Origin: BOG-931 sp963781725
GTDB lineage: Bacteria; Pseudomonadota; Alphaproteobacteria; Rhizobiales; Xanthobacteraceae
NCBI GenBank assembly: GCA_963781725.1
Contig: CAWAGV010000002.1
Span: 2,170,001-2,234,000 of the forward strand
Length of the DNA: 64,000 nt
Direction of reading: 5' to 3'
Every line of letters starts with the position of its first letter. Positions within the stretch are counted from its first letter, which is position 1. The notes under the pieces were generated by a model. That model did no database searches and was not told where the DNA came from. It saw only the letters and a program-made list of their open reading frames with translations. Below are positions 8,291-16,712 of this stretch, one piece after another. The position numbers and the translations under genes are program-made.

Positions 8291-8510
8291 GCCGAAAGGG
8301 TGCGGAGGATACGGATCGCGTCTGTCGGCGTTCCGCTTCCTTTTCTTCTTTCACTTCTTGAGCGTGCTCAAAGGCTGATCGTGACGGCGCCGGCCCCACC
8401 GCTGGCGTCATCTGGCGAAGATCGGTGCCGAGAGCGAAGCGTTCGTCGCTTTTTCGTGGCTTGCAAACACAGCTCGGGCGCGGAGCGCGTCGCGAGAACG
8501 CTCCCCTATG

Positions 8511-8545
8511 TCGTCATTGCCGGGCTTGACCCGGCAATCCATGGA
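8511..8545. repeat. REP-type palindrome
   Basis: TGCCGGG-CTTGA-CCCGGCA (8518-8536), within CGTCATTGCCGGG...CAATCCATGG, is the common extragenic palindrome of Bradyrhizobium-type genomes. A second palindrome of the same general kind follows about 60 bp on, but is split by the insertion sequence. Confidence 0.85.
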
Positions 8546-8610
8546 GCAGTGCAGATGTTATTGCGACGCGTTATTGCGTTCGGCGCGTCAGCATGGACCA
8601 CCGGGTCAAG

Positions 8611-9872
8611 TGTATGGCCCGGAGACATCCCCGACGGGTGTTCGGGGACATGGCCGACACATCATCATTGCGTGGAATCGGCTTTCAAGGAGGCCATCCA
8701 TGCCGTGGCGCGAGGTGTCGAAGATGGAACAGCGGCGAGAGTTTGTGAGGCTTGCGATGCAGGAGGCGGTCAACCGGCGGGAGTTGTGCCGTCGGTTCGA
8801 GATACATCCTGACACTGGCTACAAGTGGCTTGGCCGCTTTGTGGCCGATGAAGAACTGGTGGATCGCTCACGGCGTCCGCATTCGAGTCCGGGACGAACG
8901 GCGGCAGCGATCGAGGATCGCATTCTATCGGTGCGTGATGCCCATCCGGCCTGGGGGGCACGCAAGATCGTGCGCTGCCTCGAACGCGAGGGATTGGTAT
9001 GCCCCGCCCATTCGACGGTGCATGAGATTCTGCGCCGCCATGATCGTATCGTAGCGCCGCCCGGCGGCCCTGCCGCTCAGCAACGCTTCGAGAAGCCTGC
9101 GCCCAATCTGCTCTGGCAAATGGACTTCAAAGGTTGGCTGCCGCTGGCCAATGGCAGCCGATGCCATCCGTTGACGGTGCTGGATGATCACTCGCGCTAT
9201 TCGCTTTGCCTTGAAGCCTGCGCCAATGAGCAAGCCAACACCGTACAGAGCCGATTGGAGCTGACCTTCCGCCACTATGGGCTGCCAGATGCTGTCTTCG
9301 TCGACAATGGCGCACCATGGGGAGATTCTTCCGGTCATCGTTGGACCCGCTTTGCGGTGTGGCTGTTAAAGCTCGGCGTCGATGTTCTGCACAGCCGGCC
9401 TTACCATCCGCAGAGCCGCGGCAAGAACGAGCGCTTCCATCGCACGCTGCAGGCCGAAGTGTTCGCATTCAAACGCTTCCGCGATCTCGTCGAGGTACAG
9501 CGAGCCTTCGATCGCTGGCGCACGATCTACAATCTCGATCGGCCACATCAGGCGCTCGGCCAGGATGTGCCCGCCAATCGCTATCGGCCGAGTGCCCGCA
9601 CCATGCCCGAACGGCTACCAACAGTCGAATACGACAGCCATGAGATCGTACGCATCGCCGGTAGCACCAAAGACTTTATCAGCTTCAGGGGACGCCTATG
9701 GAAAATCCCGCAAGCCTTCCGTGGCGAACGGCTCGCCATTCGGCCGCTCGCAACCGAGGGTCAATACGGCGTGTTCTTTGCCAGTCATCAGGTCGCAAGC
9801 ATCGACTTGACCCAACCCAAAAGTGTCGGTGATGTCCCCGAACAGGCATCGGTCATGTCCCCGGGCTAAACA
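8611..9872 (+). mobile_element. Complete IS481-type insertion sequence, 1262 bp
   Basis: The ends are 50-bp imperfect inverted repeats: 8611-8660 (starting TGTATGGCCCGG) and the complement of 9823-9872 (starting TGTTTAGCCCGG), 40 of 50 positions identical, with the inner TTCGGGGACAT block conserved. A 5-bp direct duplication, TCAAG, flanks the element. It carries one transposase gene filling nearly its whole length. Intact ends, target duplication and an uninterrupted transposase frame point to a recent and possibly still mobile insertion. Confidence 0.9.
8700..9869 (+). CDS. IS481-family transposase
   Basis: The 389-residue protein starts at ATG 8700 with AAGGAGG about 8 bases upstream. The N-terminal helix-turn-helix (residues 10-60: EFVRLAMQEAVNRRELCRRFEIHPDTGYKWLGRF) is followed by an HTH_29-like segment (GWRKI-equivalent AWGARKIVRCL). 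The rve integrase core then shows the DDE triad: WQMDFKGW, VFVDNGAPWG and RGKNERFHRTL. The C-terminal part (VRIAGSTKDFISFRGRLWKIPQAFRG) is typical of IS481 transposases. The stop codon lies inside the right terminal repeat, and the frame is intact. Confidence 0.95.
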   Translation: MPWREVSKMEQRREFVRLAMQEAVNRRELCRRFEIHPDTGYKWLGRFVADEELVDRSRRPHSSPGRTAAAIEDRILSVRDAHPAWGARKIVRCLEREGLVCPAHSTVHEILRRHDRIVAPPGGPAAQQRFEKPAPNLLWQMDFKGWLPLANGSRCHPLTVLDDHSRYSLCLEACANEQANTVQSRLELTFRHYGLPDAVFVDNGAPWGDSSGHRWTRFAVWLLKLGVDVLHSRPYHPQSRGKNERFHRTLQAEVFAFKRFRDLVEVQRAFDRWRTIYNLDRPHQALGQDVPANRYRPSARTMPERLPTVEYDSHEIVRIAGSTKDFISFRGRLWKIPQAFRGERLAIRPLATEGQYGVFFASHQVASIDLTQPKSVGDVPEQASVMSPG

Positions 9873-9941
9873 TCAAGCCCGGTGGTGACGAAGGGAAGCG
9901 GATGCGACGCGAGAATGCGCGGCAATGAGGAATCGAAATTA

Positions 9942-10814
9942 TTACTTCTTCGCCGGAGCTGCCGGATTGAGCACCGACGGATCGAGCGCGGGCGCGGCCG
10001 GCTTGTCGAGCCGCTCAATGGTGGCGGCCTTGCGCAGGTTGTCGACCATCTCGGCCTGGGCGCGATGCTCGACGTAATTCGAAAGCTGCGCCTTCACCTG
10101 GTCGAAGGTCGGCGTCGGCTTGGTGCGCTTGTCCTCGATCTTGATGACGTGCCAGCCGAATTGGGTATGGACCGGATCGGAAATCTGGCCCTTCTGAAGC
10201 TTGAACGCGGCGTCGGCAAATTCCGGAACCATCTGGTCTTTGGTGAAGTAGCCGAGATCGCCGCCGTCGGCCGCGCCGGGATCCTTCGACTTTTCCTTGG
10301 CCAGGGCGGCGAAATCGGCACCCTTCTTCAACTGGTCCTCGATCGCCTTGGCTTCATCCTCGCTGGCGACGAGGATGTGGCGCGCGTGCACCTCTTCCTC
10401 GTTGCTCATCTGCTTGACCGCTTCGTCATAGACCTTGTGCATGGCGTCGTCGGTCACCGCCGCCTTGGCGGCGTCGGTCAGCATCGCTTCCATCAACACG
10501 CGCTCATGATCGAAAGCGAGCCGGTGCTTGACATCGTCGCGGTTGGCGATGCCCTGCTTCTCGGCGGCCTGCGAGACGATGACGACGTCGGTGAGATAGG
10601 TAACGAGATAGTCGCGTTTCTGCTCCGGCGCCATCTGCGGCATGTTGCTGCCGATTTCCTCTTCGGCGAACGCGAGGTCGCTCTCGTGGATATCGACGCC
10701 GTTGACGCGGGCGAGCACCGGATCGTCGGCGCGCGCGGCCAGCGGGGCGAAGATCAGCGCGGCGGCGGTCAGCGCGCCAAAAATGGGGGCAACAGCCTGA
10801 CGAGGGAGGGCCAT
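9942..10814 (-). CDS. Periplasmic parvulin-type peptidyl-prolyl cis-trans isomerase
   Basis: The 290-residue protein is taken from ATG 10814, which gives a signal peptide ending ARADD and has AAGGA upstream. An N-terminal SurA/PrsA-like chaperone segment (residues 33-135) precedes the rotamase domain (about 142-235). That domain carries HARHILVASEDEA, DGGDLGYFTKDQMVPEF and HTQFGWHVIKIEDKR, the parvulin signature. It assists folding of exported proteins. It is divergent from secA, an arrangement common in Rhizobiales and functionally sensible. The argJ gene that I would expect downstream is absent; the IS/REP island lies there instead. Confidence 0.9.
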   Translation of the reverse strand: MALPRQAVAPIFGALTAAALIFAPLAARADDPVLARVNGVDIHESDLAFAEEEIGSNMPQMAPEQKRDYLVTYLTDVVIVSQAAEKQGIANRDDVKHRLAFDHERVLMEAMLTDAAKAAVTDDAMHKVYDEAVKQMSNEEEVHARHILVASEDEAKAIEDQLKKGADFAALAKEKSKDPGAADGGDLGYFTKDQMVPEFADAAFKLQKGQISDPVHTQFGWHVIKIEDKRTKPTPTFDQVKAQLSNYVEHRAQAEMVDNLRKAATIERLDKPAAPALDPSVLNPAAPAKK

Positions 10815-11120
10815 GGAACTCGATCCTTTGAACCGGGGGTAGGGCACCCTTCTTCTGGGCGCAAATTAGGGCGCGAATTGGCGCGGACACTCGCCGAATC
10901 GACCGCGATTGGCAATGGCAGATTGCAGACCGGGCTTAACGAGACCGTGAAGTTGTCGCTTGCATTGACACCCGAGCCCCCCTATTTCTGCAACAAATTC
11001 CGGGCCTCCATGCCGCCTCGCCAAAGCCTGAAAAACTCAGCATTTTCCGCTGGTTGGACATGCACCAAGGTGGGGAGGCATTAGGCCTTTGGCGCCGCGG
11101 CGGTTAAAAAGGATGATGCA
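10815..11120. other. PPIase/secA divergent promoter region
   Basis: This 306-bp gap holds no gene. A possible secA promoter is TTGCAT (10960-10965), 17 bases, TATTTC (10983-10988). AAAAAGGATGATGCA before 11121 provides the secA ribosome-binding site. Confidence 0.4.
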
Positions 11121-13940
11121 ATGATCGGTGCGGTCGCCCGCAAACTGTTCGGTTCTTCCAACGATCGGCGCATCCGCTCCTATCGGCCCCGCGTGGACGA
11201 GATCAACGCGCTGGAAGCCGAGGTCGAGAAACTGTCCGACGAAGCGCTTCGCGCCCGGACCGAGGAGTTCAAAAAGCAGCTCGCCGAAGGCGCCTCGCTC
11301 GACGACATCCTGGTGCCGGCGTTTGCCACCGTTCGCGAGGCCGCCAAGCGCACGCTCGGCCAGCGCCACTTCGACGTTCAGCTGATCGGCGGCATGGTGC
11401 TGCACGAAGGCCGCATCGCCGAAATGAAAACCGGCGAAGGCAAGACGCTGGTCGCCACGCTGCCGGTGTATCTCAATGCGCTGGCCGGACGCGGCGTTCA
11501 TGTCGTCACCGTCAACGACTACCTGGCCAAGCGCGACGCCGAATGGATGGGCCAGGTTTACGGCTTCCTCGGCCTGACCACCGGCATCATCGTGCACGGC
11601 CTCGACGACGAGCAGCGCAAGAAGGCCTACGACTGCGACGTCACCTACGGCACCAACAACGAGCTCGGCTTCGATTATCTGCGCGATAACATGAAGTACC
11701 GCCTCGAGGACATGGTGCAGCGCGGCCGCACCTACGCCATCGTCGACGAAGTGGACTCCATCCTGATCGACGAGGCGCGCACGCCGCTGATCATTTCCGG
11801 GCCGCTCGACGACCGCTCCGAATTCTACAACACCATCGACGCCTACATTCCGAATCTCACCAAGGATGATTTCGAGCTCGACGAGAAGCAGCGCACGGTC
11901 AATTTGACCGAAGTTGGCATGGAGAAGATGGAGCAGGGGTTCAAGCAGGCCGGCTTGCTCAAATCGGACTCGCTCTACGACGTCGAAAACGTCTCGGTGG
12001 TCCACCACGTCAACCAGGCGCTGCGCGCCCACAAGCTGTTCCAGCGCGACAAGGATTACATCGTCCGCAACGGCGAGGTCGTCATCATCGACGAGTTCAC
12101 CGGCCGCATGATGCCGGGCCGCCGCTACTCGGAAGGGCTGCACCAGGCGCTCGAGGCCAAGGAGCGCCAGCCGATCCAGCCGGAAAACCAGACGCTGGCC
12201 TCGATCACGTTCCAGAACTACTTCCGCATGTACGAGAAGCTCGGCGGCATGACCGGCACGGCGTCCACCGAGGCCGACGAATTCCAGGACATCTACGATC
12301 TCGAAGTGCTGGAGATTCCCACCAACATGCCGATGGTCCGCATCGACGACGATGACGAGGTCTATCGCACCGGGGTGGAAAAATACCGCGCCGTGATTAC
12401 GCTGATCGATGACTGCAAGTCGCGCGGCCAGCCGGTGCTGGTCGGCACCACGTCGATCGAAAAATCCGAGCAGCTTGCCGAGATGCTGCGCCAGGCGGGA
12501 TGGGAGCAGCACGACTTCTCCGACCCCAACGCGTTCGCGGCGCTGTATTCCGGCGACGAGGGAGCGACCAAGTCCAAGGTCTTCGCCATCCTCAACGCGC
12601 GCTATCACGAACAGGAAGCCTACATCATCTCCCAGGCCGGCGTGCCCGGCGCGATCACGATCGCGACCAACATGGCGGGCCGCGGCACCGACATTCAGCT
12701 CGGCGGCAACGCCGACATGCGGATCCGCCAGGAGCTGCCGGATATCGCCGACCCGCACGAGCGCGACAAGAGCCCGCGCGCCGCGGACATCCGCGCCCAG
12801 GTGGCGCGGCTGAAGGAAAAGGCGCTCGCCGCCGGCGGCCTGTATGTGCTCGGCACCGAGCGGCACGAAAGCCGTCGCATCGACAACCAGCTGCGCGGCC
12901 GTTCCGGACGCCAGGGCGATCCCGGCCACTCGAAATTCTTCCTGTCGCTCGAAGACGACCTGATGCGCATCTTCGGCACCGACAAGCTCGACGGCATGCT
13001 GACCAAGCTGGGCTTGAAGGAAAACGAAGCGATCATCCATCCGTGGATCAACAAGGCGCTGGAAAAGGCGCAGCAGAAGGTCGAAGCGCGCAACTTCGAC
13101 ATCCGCAAGAACATCCTGAAGTTCGACAACGTGATGAACGATCAGCGCAAGGTGATCTTCGACCAGCGCGTCGAATGGATGGACGACAAGGTGATCGCCG
13201 AAGTGGTGTCCGACATGCGCCACACCGTGATCGACGATCTGGTCGCCAAGCACGTGCCGGAAAATGCCTATCCGGAGCAGTGGGACACGCCCGGACTGAA
13301 GGAAGAGCTCAAGCGCGTGCTCAATGTCGACCTGCCGGTCGACGAATGGGCCAAGGAAGAAGGCATCGCCGACGAGGAGATTTTCAGCCGCGTCGAGCGC
13401 CGCGCCGACGAGCACATGGCGGCCAAGGTCGCGCAGTGGGGCGCCGACGTCATGCGCTACGTCGAAAAGTCGATCCTGCTGCAAACCCTCGATCATCTGT
13501 GGCGCGAGCATCTGGTGATGCTCGATCACCTGCGCCAGGTGATCGGCCTGCGCGGCTACGGCCAGCGCGATCCGCTCAACGAATACAAGGCCGAGGCGTT
13601 CAATCTGTTCGAATCGATGAGCCAAAGCCTGCGCGAGGCGGTCTCCGGCCAGTTGATGCGCGTCGAAATCCAGGCTGCGCCGCCGCCGCAACCGGGGCCG
13701 CTGCCGGCGATGGAGGCGCACAAGGCGGATCCGCTGACCGGCGAAGACGAGATGGCTTTGGCGTCGGCGGGCGCGCAGACGTTGGCGCGGCACGGCATCG
13801 GTCCGGGGGCGGGTCTGGCTGTCGCCGAAGCGGCGCGCAATCCGAAGGATCCCGCAAGCTGGGGCAAGGTCGGCCGCAACGAATCCTGTCCGTGCGGCTC
13901 AGGCAAAAAATTCAAGCATTGCCACGGCAAATACGCGTAG
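11121..13940 (+). CDS. secA: Preprotein translocase ATPase SecA
   Basis: The 939-residue protein is full length for an alphaproteobacterial SecA. It drives post-translational export through SecYEG. NBD1 shows the Walker A region MKTGEGKTLVA (about residues 102-112) and VDEVDSILIDEARTPLIISG. The preprotein cross-linking domain follows, then FTGRMMPGRRYSEGLHQA, NBD2 with TNMAGRGTDIQLGG, and the RRIDNQLRGRSGRQGDPG motif. The C-terminal zinc site is C923, C925, C934 and H935 in CPCGSGKKFKHCHG, which binds SecB and phospholipid. Long open frames on the opposite strand here are codon-bias shadows. Confidence 0.99.
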   Translation: MIGAVARKLFGSSNDRRIRSYRPRVDEINALEAEVEKLSDEALRARTEEFKKQLAEGASLDDILVPAFATVREAAKRTLGQRHFDVQLIGGMVLHEGRIAEMKTGEGKTLVATLPVYLNALAGRGVHVVTVNDYLAKRDAEWMGQVYGFLGLTTGIIVHGLDDEQRKKAYDCDVTYGTNNELGFDYLRDNMKYRLEDMVQRGRTYAIVDEVDSILIDEARTPLIISGPLDDRSEFYNTIDAYIPNLTKDDFELDEKQRTVNLTEVGMEKMEQGFKQAGLLKSDSLYDVENVSVVHHVNQALRAHKLFQRDKDYIVRNGEVVIIDEFTGRMMPGRRYSEGLHQALEAKERQPIQPENQTLASITFQNYFRMYEKLGGMTGTASTEADEFQDIYDLEVLEIPTNMPMVRIDDDDEVYRTGVEKYRAVITLIDDCKSRGQPVLVGTTSIEKSEQLAEMLRQAGWEQHDFSDPNAFAALYSGDEGATKSKVFAILNARYHEQEAYIISQAGVPGAITIATNMAGRGTDIQLGGNADMRIRQELPDIADPHERDKSPRAADIRAQVARLKEKALAAGGLYVLGTERHESRRIDNQLRGRSGRQGDPGHSKFFLSLEDDLMRIFGTDKLDGMLTKLGLKENEAIIHPWINKALEKAQQKVEARNFDIRKNILKFDNVMNDQRKVIFDQRVEWMDDKVIAEVVSDMRHTVIDDLVAKHVPENAYPEQWDTPGLKEELKRVLNVDLPVDEWAKEEGIADEEIFSRVERRADEHMAAKVAQWGADVMRYVEKSILLQTLDHLWREHLVMLDHLRQVIGLRGYGQRDPLNEYKAEAFNLFESMSQSLREAVSGQLMRVEIQAAPPPQPGPLPAMEAHKADPLTGEDEMALASAGAQTLARHGIGPGAGLAVAEAARNPKDPASWGKVGRNESCPCGSGKKFKHCHGKYA

Positions 13941-13964
13941 CCGGCAACGGCCGTTCGTTTCCGA

Positions 13965-15470
13965 TTACTGGACGCCGCCCCAGCGGCTGTCGAACGAGCC
14001 CGACGGTACCACCGGCTGGGCGCCTTTCATCGTGCCGCCATTGTTGGCTTCTTTTTGCGGAGCGGACGCTGCGGCGGGCGCCGGGTTTGCCTTTGCGGCG
14101 TCGGCGGCCTGAGGATCGGTCTTGCTGGCATCGAGGCTCGGCTTCAGCCGTACGCTCGGGGCTGCAGCCGGCGCTGTGTTGTGCGCAACGACTTTCGGTT
14201 TCGCCGGCGCTGACGTCTGCTGCGTATCCGGTTGAGTGCTGGCGGTGCTGTCGTCCGCGGTGTCGTGGCTCGATGAGAACAGGTTGCCGAAAAATCCGGT
14301 ATGGGTCGAAGCGGTGGACGCGGTCTGGGTCGGCGCCGCGTTCGCTTTCGAAGTTCCGAACAGGCTGCCGAGGAAACTGCCGGACGAGCTGCTGCTATCG
14401 CCGCTGGTGCTCGACGTGCTGGCAGTGGCGACCGTGCTCGGACCGTTGGACAGCTGCGGCGGCAACCGGCCCGGCTGCAGCGGCGGCACGTGAATATGCC
14501 CCTGGTCGTCGTAGGTATAGGTCGCGGTGTCGAGCTTCGAAGCGAACACCTTGTTCATGCCGCCGTCGAAGTTGCCGTTGTTCAGCGGCACGGTCGGCAC
14601 ATCGCGGGCGGCCAGTTGCGCGAGCTGGTAATCGTCGTTGCGCTGCTTCTCGTTGGCCGCGGTCGCAATGTCCGGGTTGGTCACGAACGCCGGGCAGCGG
14701 CCGCTTGGCGAGAAATTCAGCGGCTTGCCGGAACCATCCGGTGCTTGCGCGTCGAACACGTAATGCTTCTCGCAAACGTCGACCTTCGGCTCCTGATGCG
14801 AAACCAGGAAATGATCGTCGCCGACCTTGATCATTTTCCAGAACGCCATGTTCGGATTGTTGCGATGGCGCGCCAGGTTCGCCGGCGTCATGCGGAACGG
14901 ATAGGCCTGGATCTGGAACTCCTTCTCGCCGCCGAGAAAGGCTTCGCGCGCCAGCGAGTAGATTTCGCCGATCTGTTCGTCGGTCATCGCGTAGCAACCG
15001 CGCGACGAGCAGTCGCCGTGGATCATCAGGAAGTTGCCGGTGTAGCCGTTCGATTTGTCGAAGGCATTGGGGAAGCCGATATTGATGGCGAGATAATAGC
15101 TGGAGTTCGGGTTCATCAGGCCGGGCGTGATGGCGTAGAAGCCCTCCGGCGCCTGACGGTCGCCTTCCTTGACCTTCGGTCCGATATCGCCCGACCAGCG
15201 GCAGATCGGATAGACGCGCAGCAGCTCGTAGCGGCCGGTGGTGTCCTGTTTCCAGACTTCGAGCTCGGACTCTTCCTTGAACAGCCGCACCAGGATCGGG
15301 GAATCCTTGGGCATGTTCTTTTGCTGGAGCAGCGTCAGCATCTCCGGCGACAGCTCTTTCATGGCGCGGGAGGGGATCTGATAGCCGTCTTCCCCGTAAC
15401 AACCGGCGAGCGTCAACGCAGCGGCAATAGCCGCCGGCGCAAGCAGCGCGCGGCCGAGGGTGCGGATCAA
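13965..15470 (-). CDS. L,D-transpeptidase (YafK-like) lipoprotein with long low-complexity tail
   Basis: The catalytic domain of this cell-wall enzyme shows HGDCSSRGCY, the HGxxxSxGC signature with the nucleophile cysteine, at about residues 151-160. It is expected to cross-link or modify peptidoglycan in the periplasm. I chose TTG 15470: GGGAG sits 8 bases upstream, and the product opens MIRTLGRALLAPAAIAAALTLAGC, a proper lipoprotein signal with lipobox LAGC (Cys24). The only in-frame ATG upstream (15629) would bury that signal after 53 residues. From about residue 345 the protein is a Ser/Thr/Ala/Pro-rich, probably disordered tail. It is transcribed in the same direction as accA and convergent with secA. 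Confidence 0.85.
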   Translation of the reverse strand: MIRTLGRALLAPAAIAAALTLAGCYGEDGYQIPSRAMKELSPEMLTLLQQKNMPKDSPILVRLFKEESELEVWKQDTTGRYELLRVYPICRWSGDIGPKVKEGDRQAPEGFYAITPGLMNPNSSYYLAINIGFPNAFDKSNGYTGNFLMIHGDCSSRGCYAMTDEQIGEIYSLAREAFLGGEKEFQIQAYPFRMTPANLARHRNNPNMAFWKMIKVGDDHFLVSHQEPKVDVCEKHYVFDAQAPDGSGKPLNFSPSGRCPAFVTNPDIATAANEKQRNDDYQLAQLAARDVPTVPLNNGNFDGGMNKVFASKLDTATYTYDDQGHIHVPPLQPGRLPPQLSNGPSTVATASTSSTSGDSSSSSGSFLGSLFGTSKANAAPTQTASTASTHTGFFGNLFSSSHDTADDSTASTQPDTQQTSAPAKPKVVAHNTAPAAAPSVRLKPSLDASKTDPQAADAAKANPAPAAASAPQKEANNGGTMKGAQPVVPSGSFDSRWGGVQ

Positions 15471-15734
15471 TTCGGTACTCCCCGATCGATGGACGATCCC
15501 CGTGCCATCCTCTTCAAGAATTATCCGCAACAGGTGGCTTTCGCAAGGCAACCGACCTGCCGCTGCCAGCAGGACCACGACAGTGATAACGAATGGTAAA
15601 TTTTCAACAAATTTGGCCTGCGAATTCAATGTTTTGTTCAGCTTCCGGTGCGGTCGCCGGCGAGGGGATAAACGGCGCTTGTCCGGGACTGAATCAATGA
15701 CGGCAGAATTGTGGCAGGCGCGCCGGCCGGACCG

Positions 15735-16691
15735 TCAGCCGAGCGAGTGTCCGATCGCCAAAAACTTCTCCCGCCGCAGCCGCGCCACGGTCGCGCGGTC
15801 GAGCCCGCGCAACTCGGCGAATGCATCGCCGATGGCCTGGCCGGTTGCGGCAATCGCCGCGGCCGGATCGCGATGCGCGCCGCCGCTCGGTTCCGGCACG
15901 ACGGTGTCGACGATGCCGAAGTGTTTGAGATCCTGCGCGGTGATTTTCATTCCGGACGCGGCTTCCTGCGCCTTGGCGGTATCCCGCCACAGGATCGACG
16001 CGGCTCCTTCCGGCGAGATCACGCTGTACACCGAGTGCTCGAGCATGATCACGCGGTTGGCGGTTGCGAGCGCAATGGCGCCGCCCGAACCGCCTTCGCC
16101 GATGATCGCCGCCACGTTGGCAACGCCCATGGCGAGGCAGGCCTCGGTCGAACGCGCGATGGCCTCGGCCTGCCCGCGCTCCTCGGCGCCGATTCCGGGA
16201 TACGCGCCGGGCGTATCGATCAGCGCGATCACCGGAACGTCGAAGTGGTCTGCCATGCCCATCAGCCGCGCCGCCTTACGATACCCTTCCGGCCGCGCCA
16301 TGCCGAAATTGTGCTTGAGACGGCTGTCGGTATCGGAGCCTTTCTCCTGACCGAGGATGCAGACGCTCTCGCCGCGGAACCGGCCGAAGCCGCCGACAAT
16401 GGCTTCGTCCTCGCCATGCTTGCGGTCGCCGGCGAGCGGCACAAAGTCGGTGATCAGCGCGCCGACATAGTCGAGGCAGTGCGGCCGCTGCGGATGGCGC
16501 GCGACCTGGGTTTTCTGCCACGGCGTCAGCTCGCCGTAGAGATCCTTCAGCGCCTGCGCCGCCTTGACTTCGATGCGGCCGATTTCCTCGTTTATGGCGA
16601 TAGCGTCGCCGCCGCTTTGCAGCGCGCGCAGTTCCTCGATCTTGGCCTCGAGCTCGGCCACCGGCTTTTCAAAGTCGAGATAGGATCGCAT
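15735..16691 (-). CDS. accA: Acetyl-CoA carboxylase carboxyltransferase, alpha subunit
   Basis: The 318-residue protein is the usual AccA length. It pairs with AccD to transfer carboxyl from biotin to acetyl-CoA, the first step of fatty-acid synthesis. The N-terminus YLDFEKPVAELEAKIEEL and the helix region LTPWQKTQVARHPQRPHCLDY are diagnostic. The carboxyltransferase core holds GQEKG, FGMARPEGYRKA, IDTPGAYPG, GEGGSGGA and SVISPEGAASILW. ATG 16691 is chosen over the adjacent GTG 16694. It is 21 bp downstream of xerD and probably in the same transcript. Confidence 0.98.
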   Translation of the reverse strand: MRSYLDFEKPVAELEAKIEELRALQSGGDAIAINEEIGRIEVKAAQALKDLYGELTPWQKTQVARHPQRPHCLDYVGALITDFVPLAGDRKHGEDEAIVGGFGRFRGESVCILGQEKGSDTDSRLKHNFGMARPEGYRKAARLMGMADHFDVPVIALIDTPGAYPGIGAEERGQAEAIARSTEACLAMGVANVAAIIGEGGSGGAIALATANRVIMLEHSVYSVISPEGAASILWRDTAKAQEAASGMKITAQDLKHFGIVDTVVPEPSGGAHRDPAAAIAATGQAIGDAFAELRGLDRATVARLRREKFLAIGHSLG

Positions 16692-16712
16692 CACGCGGGC
16701 AACATATTATTC

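Larger units (their letters stand above)
8597..9886. repeat. Second REP palindrome, split by an IS insertion
   Basis: The left arm ACCACCGGG is at 8597-8605 and the right arm CCCGGTGGT at 9878-9886. Each is joined to a copy of TCAAG (8606-8610 and 9873-9877). Removing the element and one TCAAG restores ACCACCGGG-TCAAG-CCCGGTGGT, a perfect 9+9 palindrome with a 5-nt loop. Confidence 0.85.

Noticed and set aside
8130..8815. Several short frames over the hairpin island (such as the 170-codon frame from 8300)
   Set aside because: They cross strong palindromes and REP sequence (reading VIAGLDPAIHG), a familiar sign of translated REP DNA rather than protein.
11037..13793. 918-codon open frame on the - strand opposite secA
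   Set aside because: It mirrors the codon bias of secA, has low-complexity Arg/Leu/Val/Asp composition and no domain; secA is certain on the + strand.
12500..14830. 776-codon + frame running from within secA into the L,D-transpeptidase gene
   Set aside because: Arg/Ala/Gly-rich shadow translation overlapping two solid genes.
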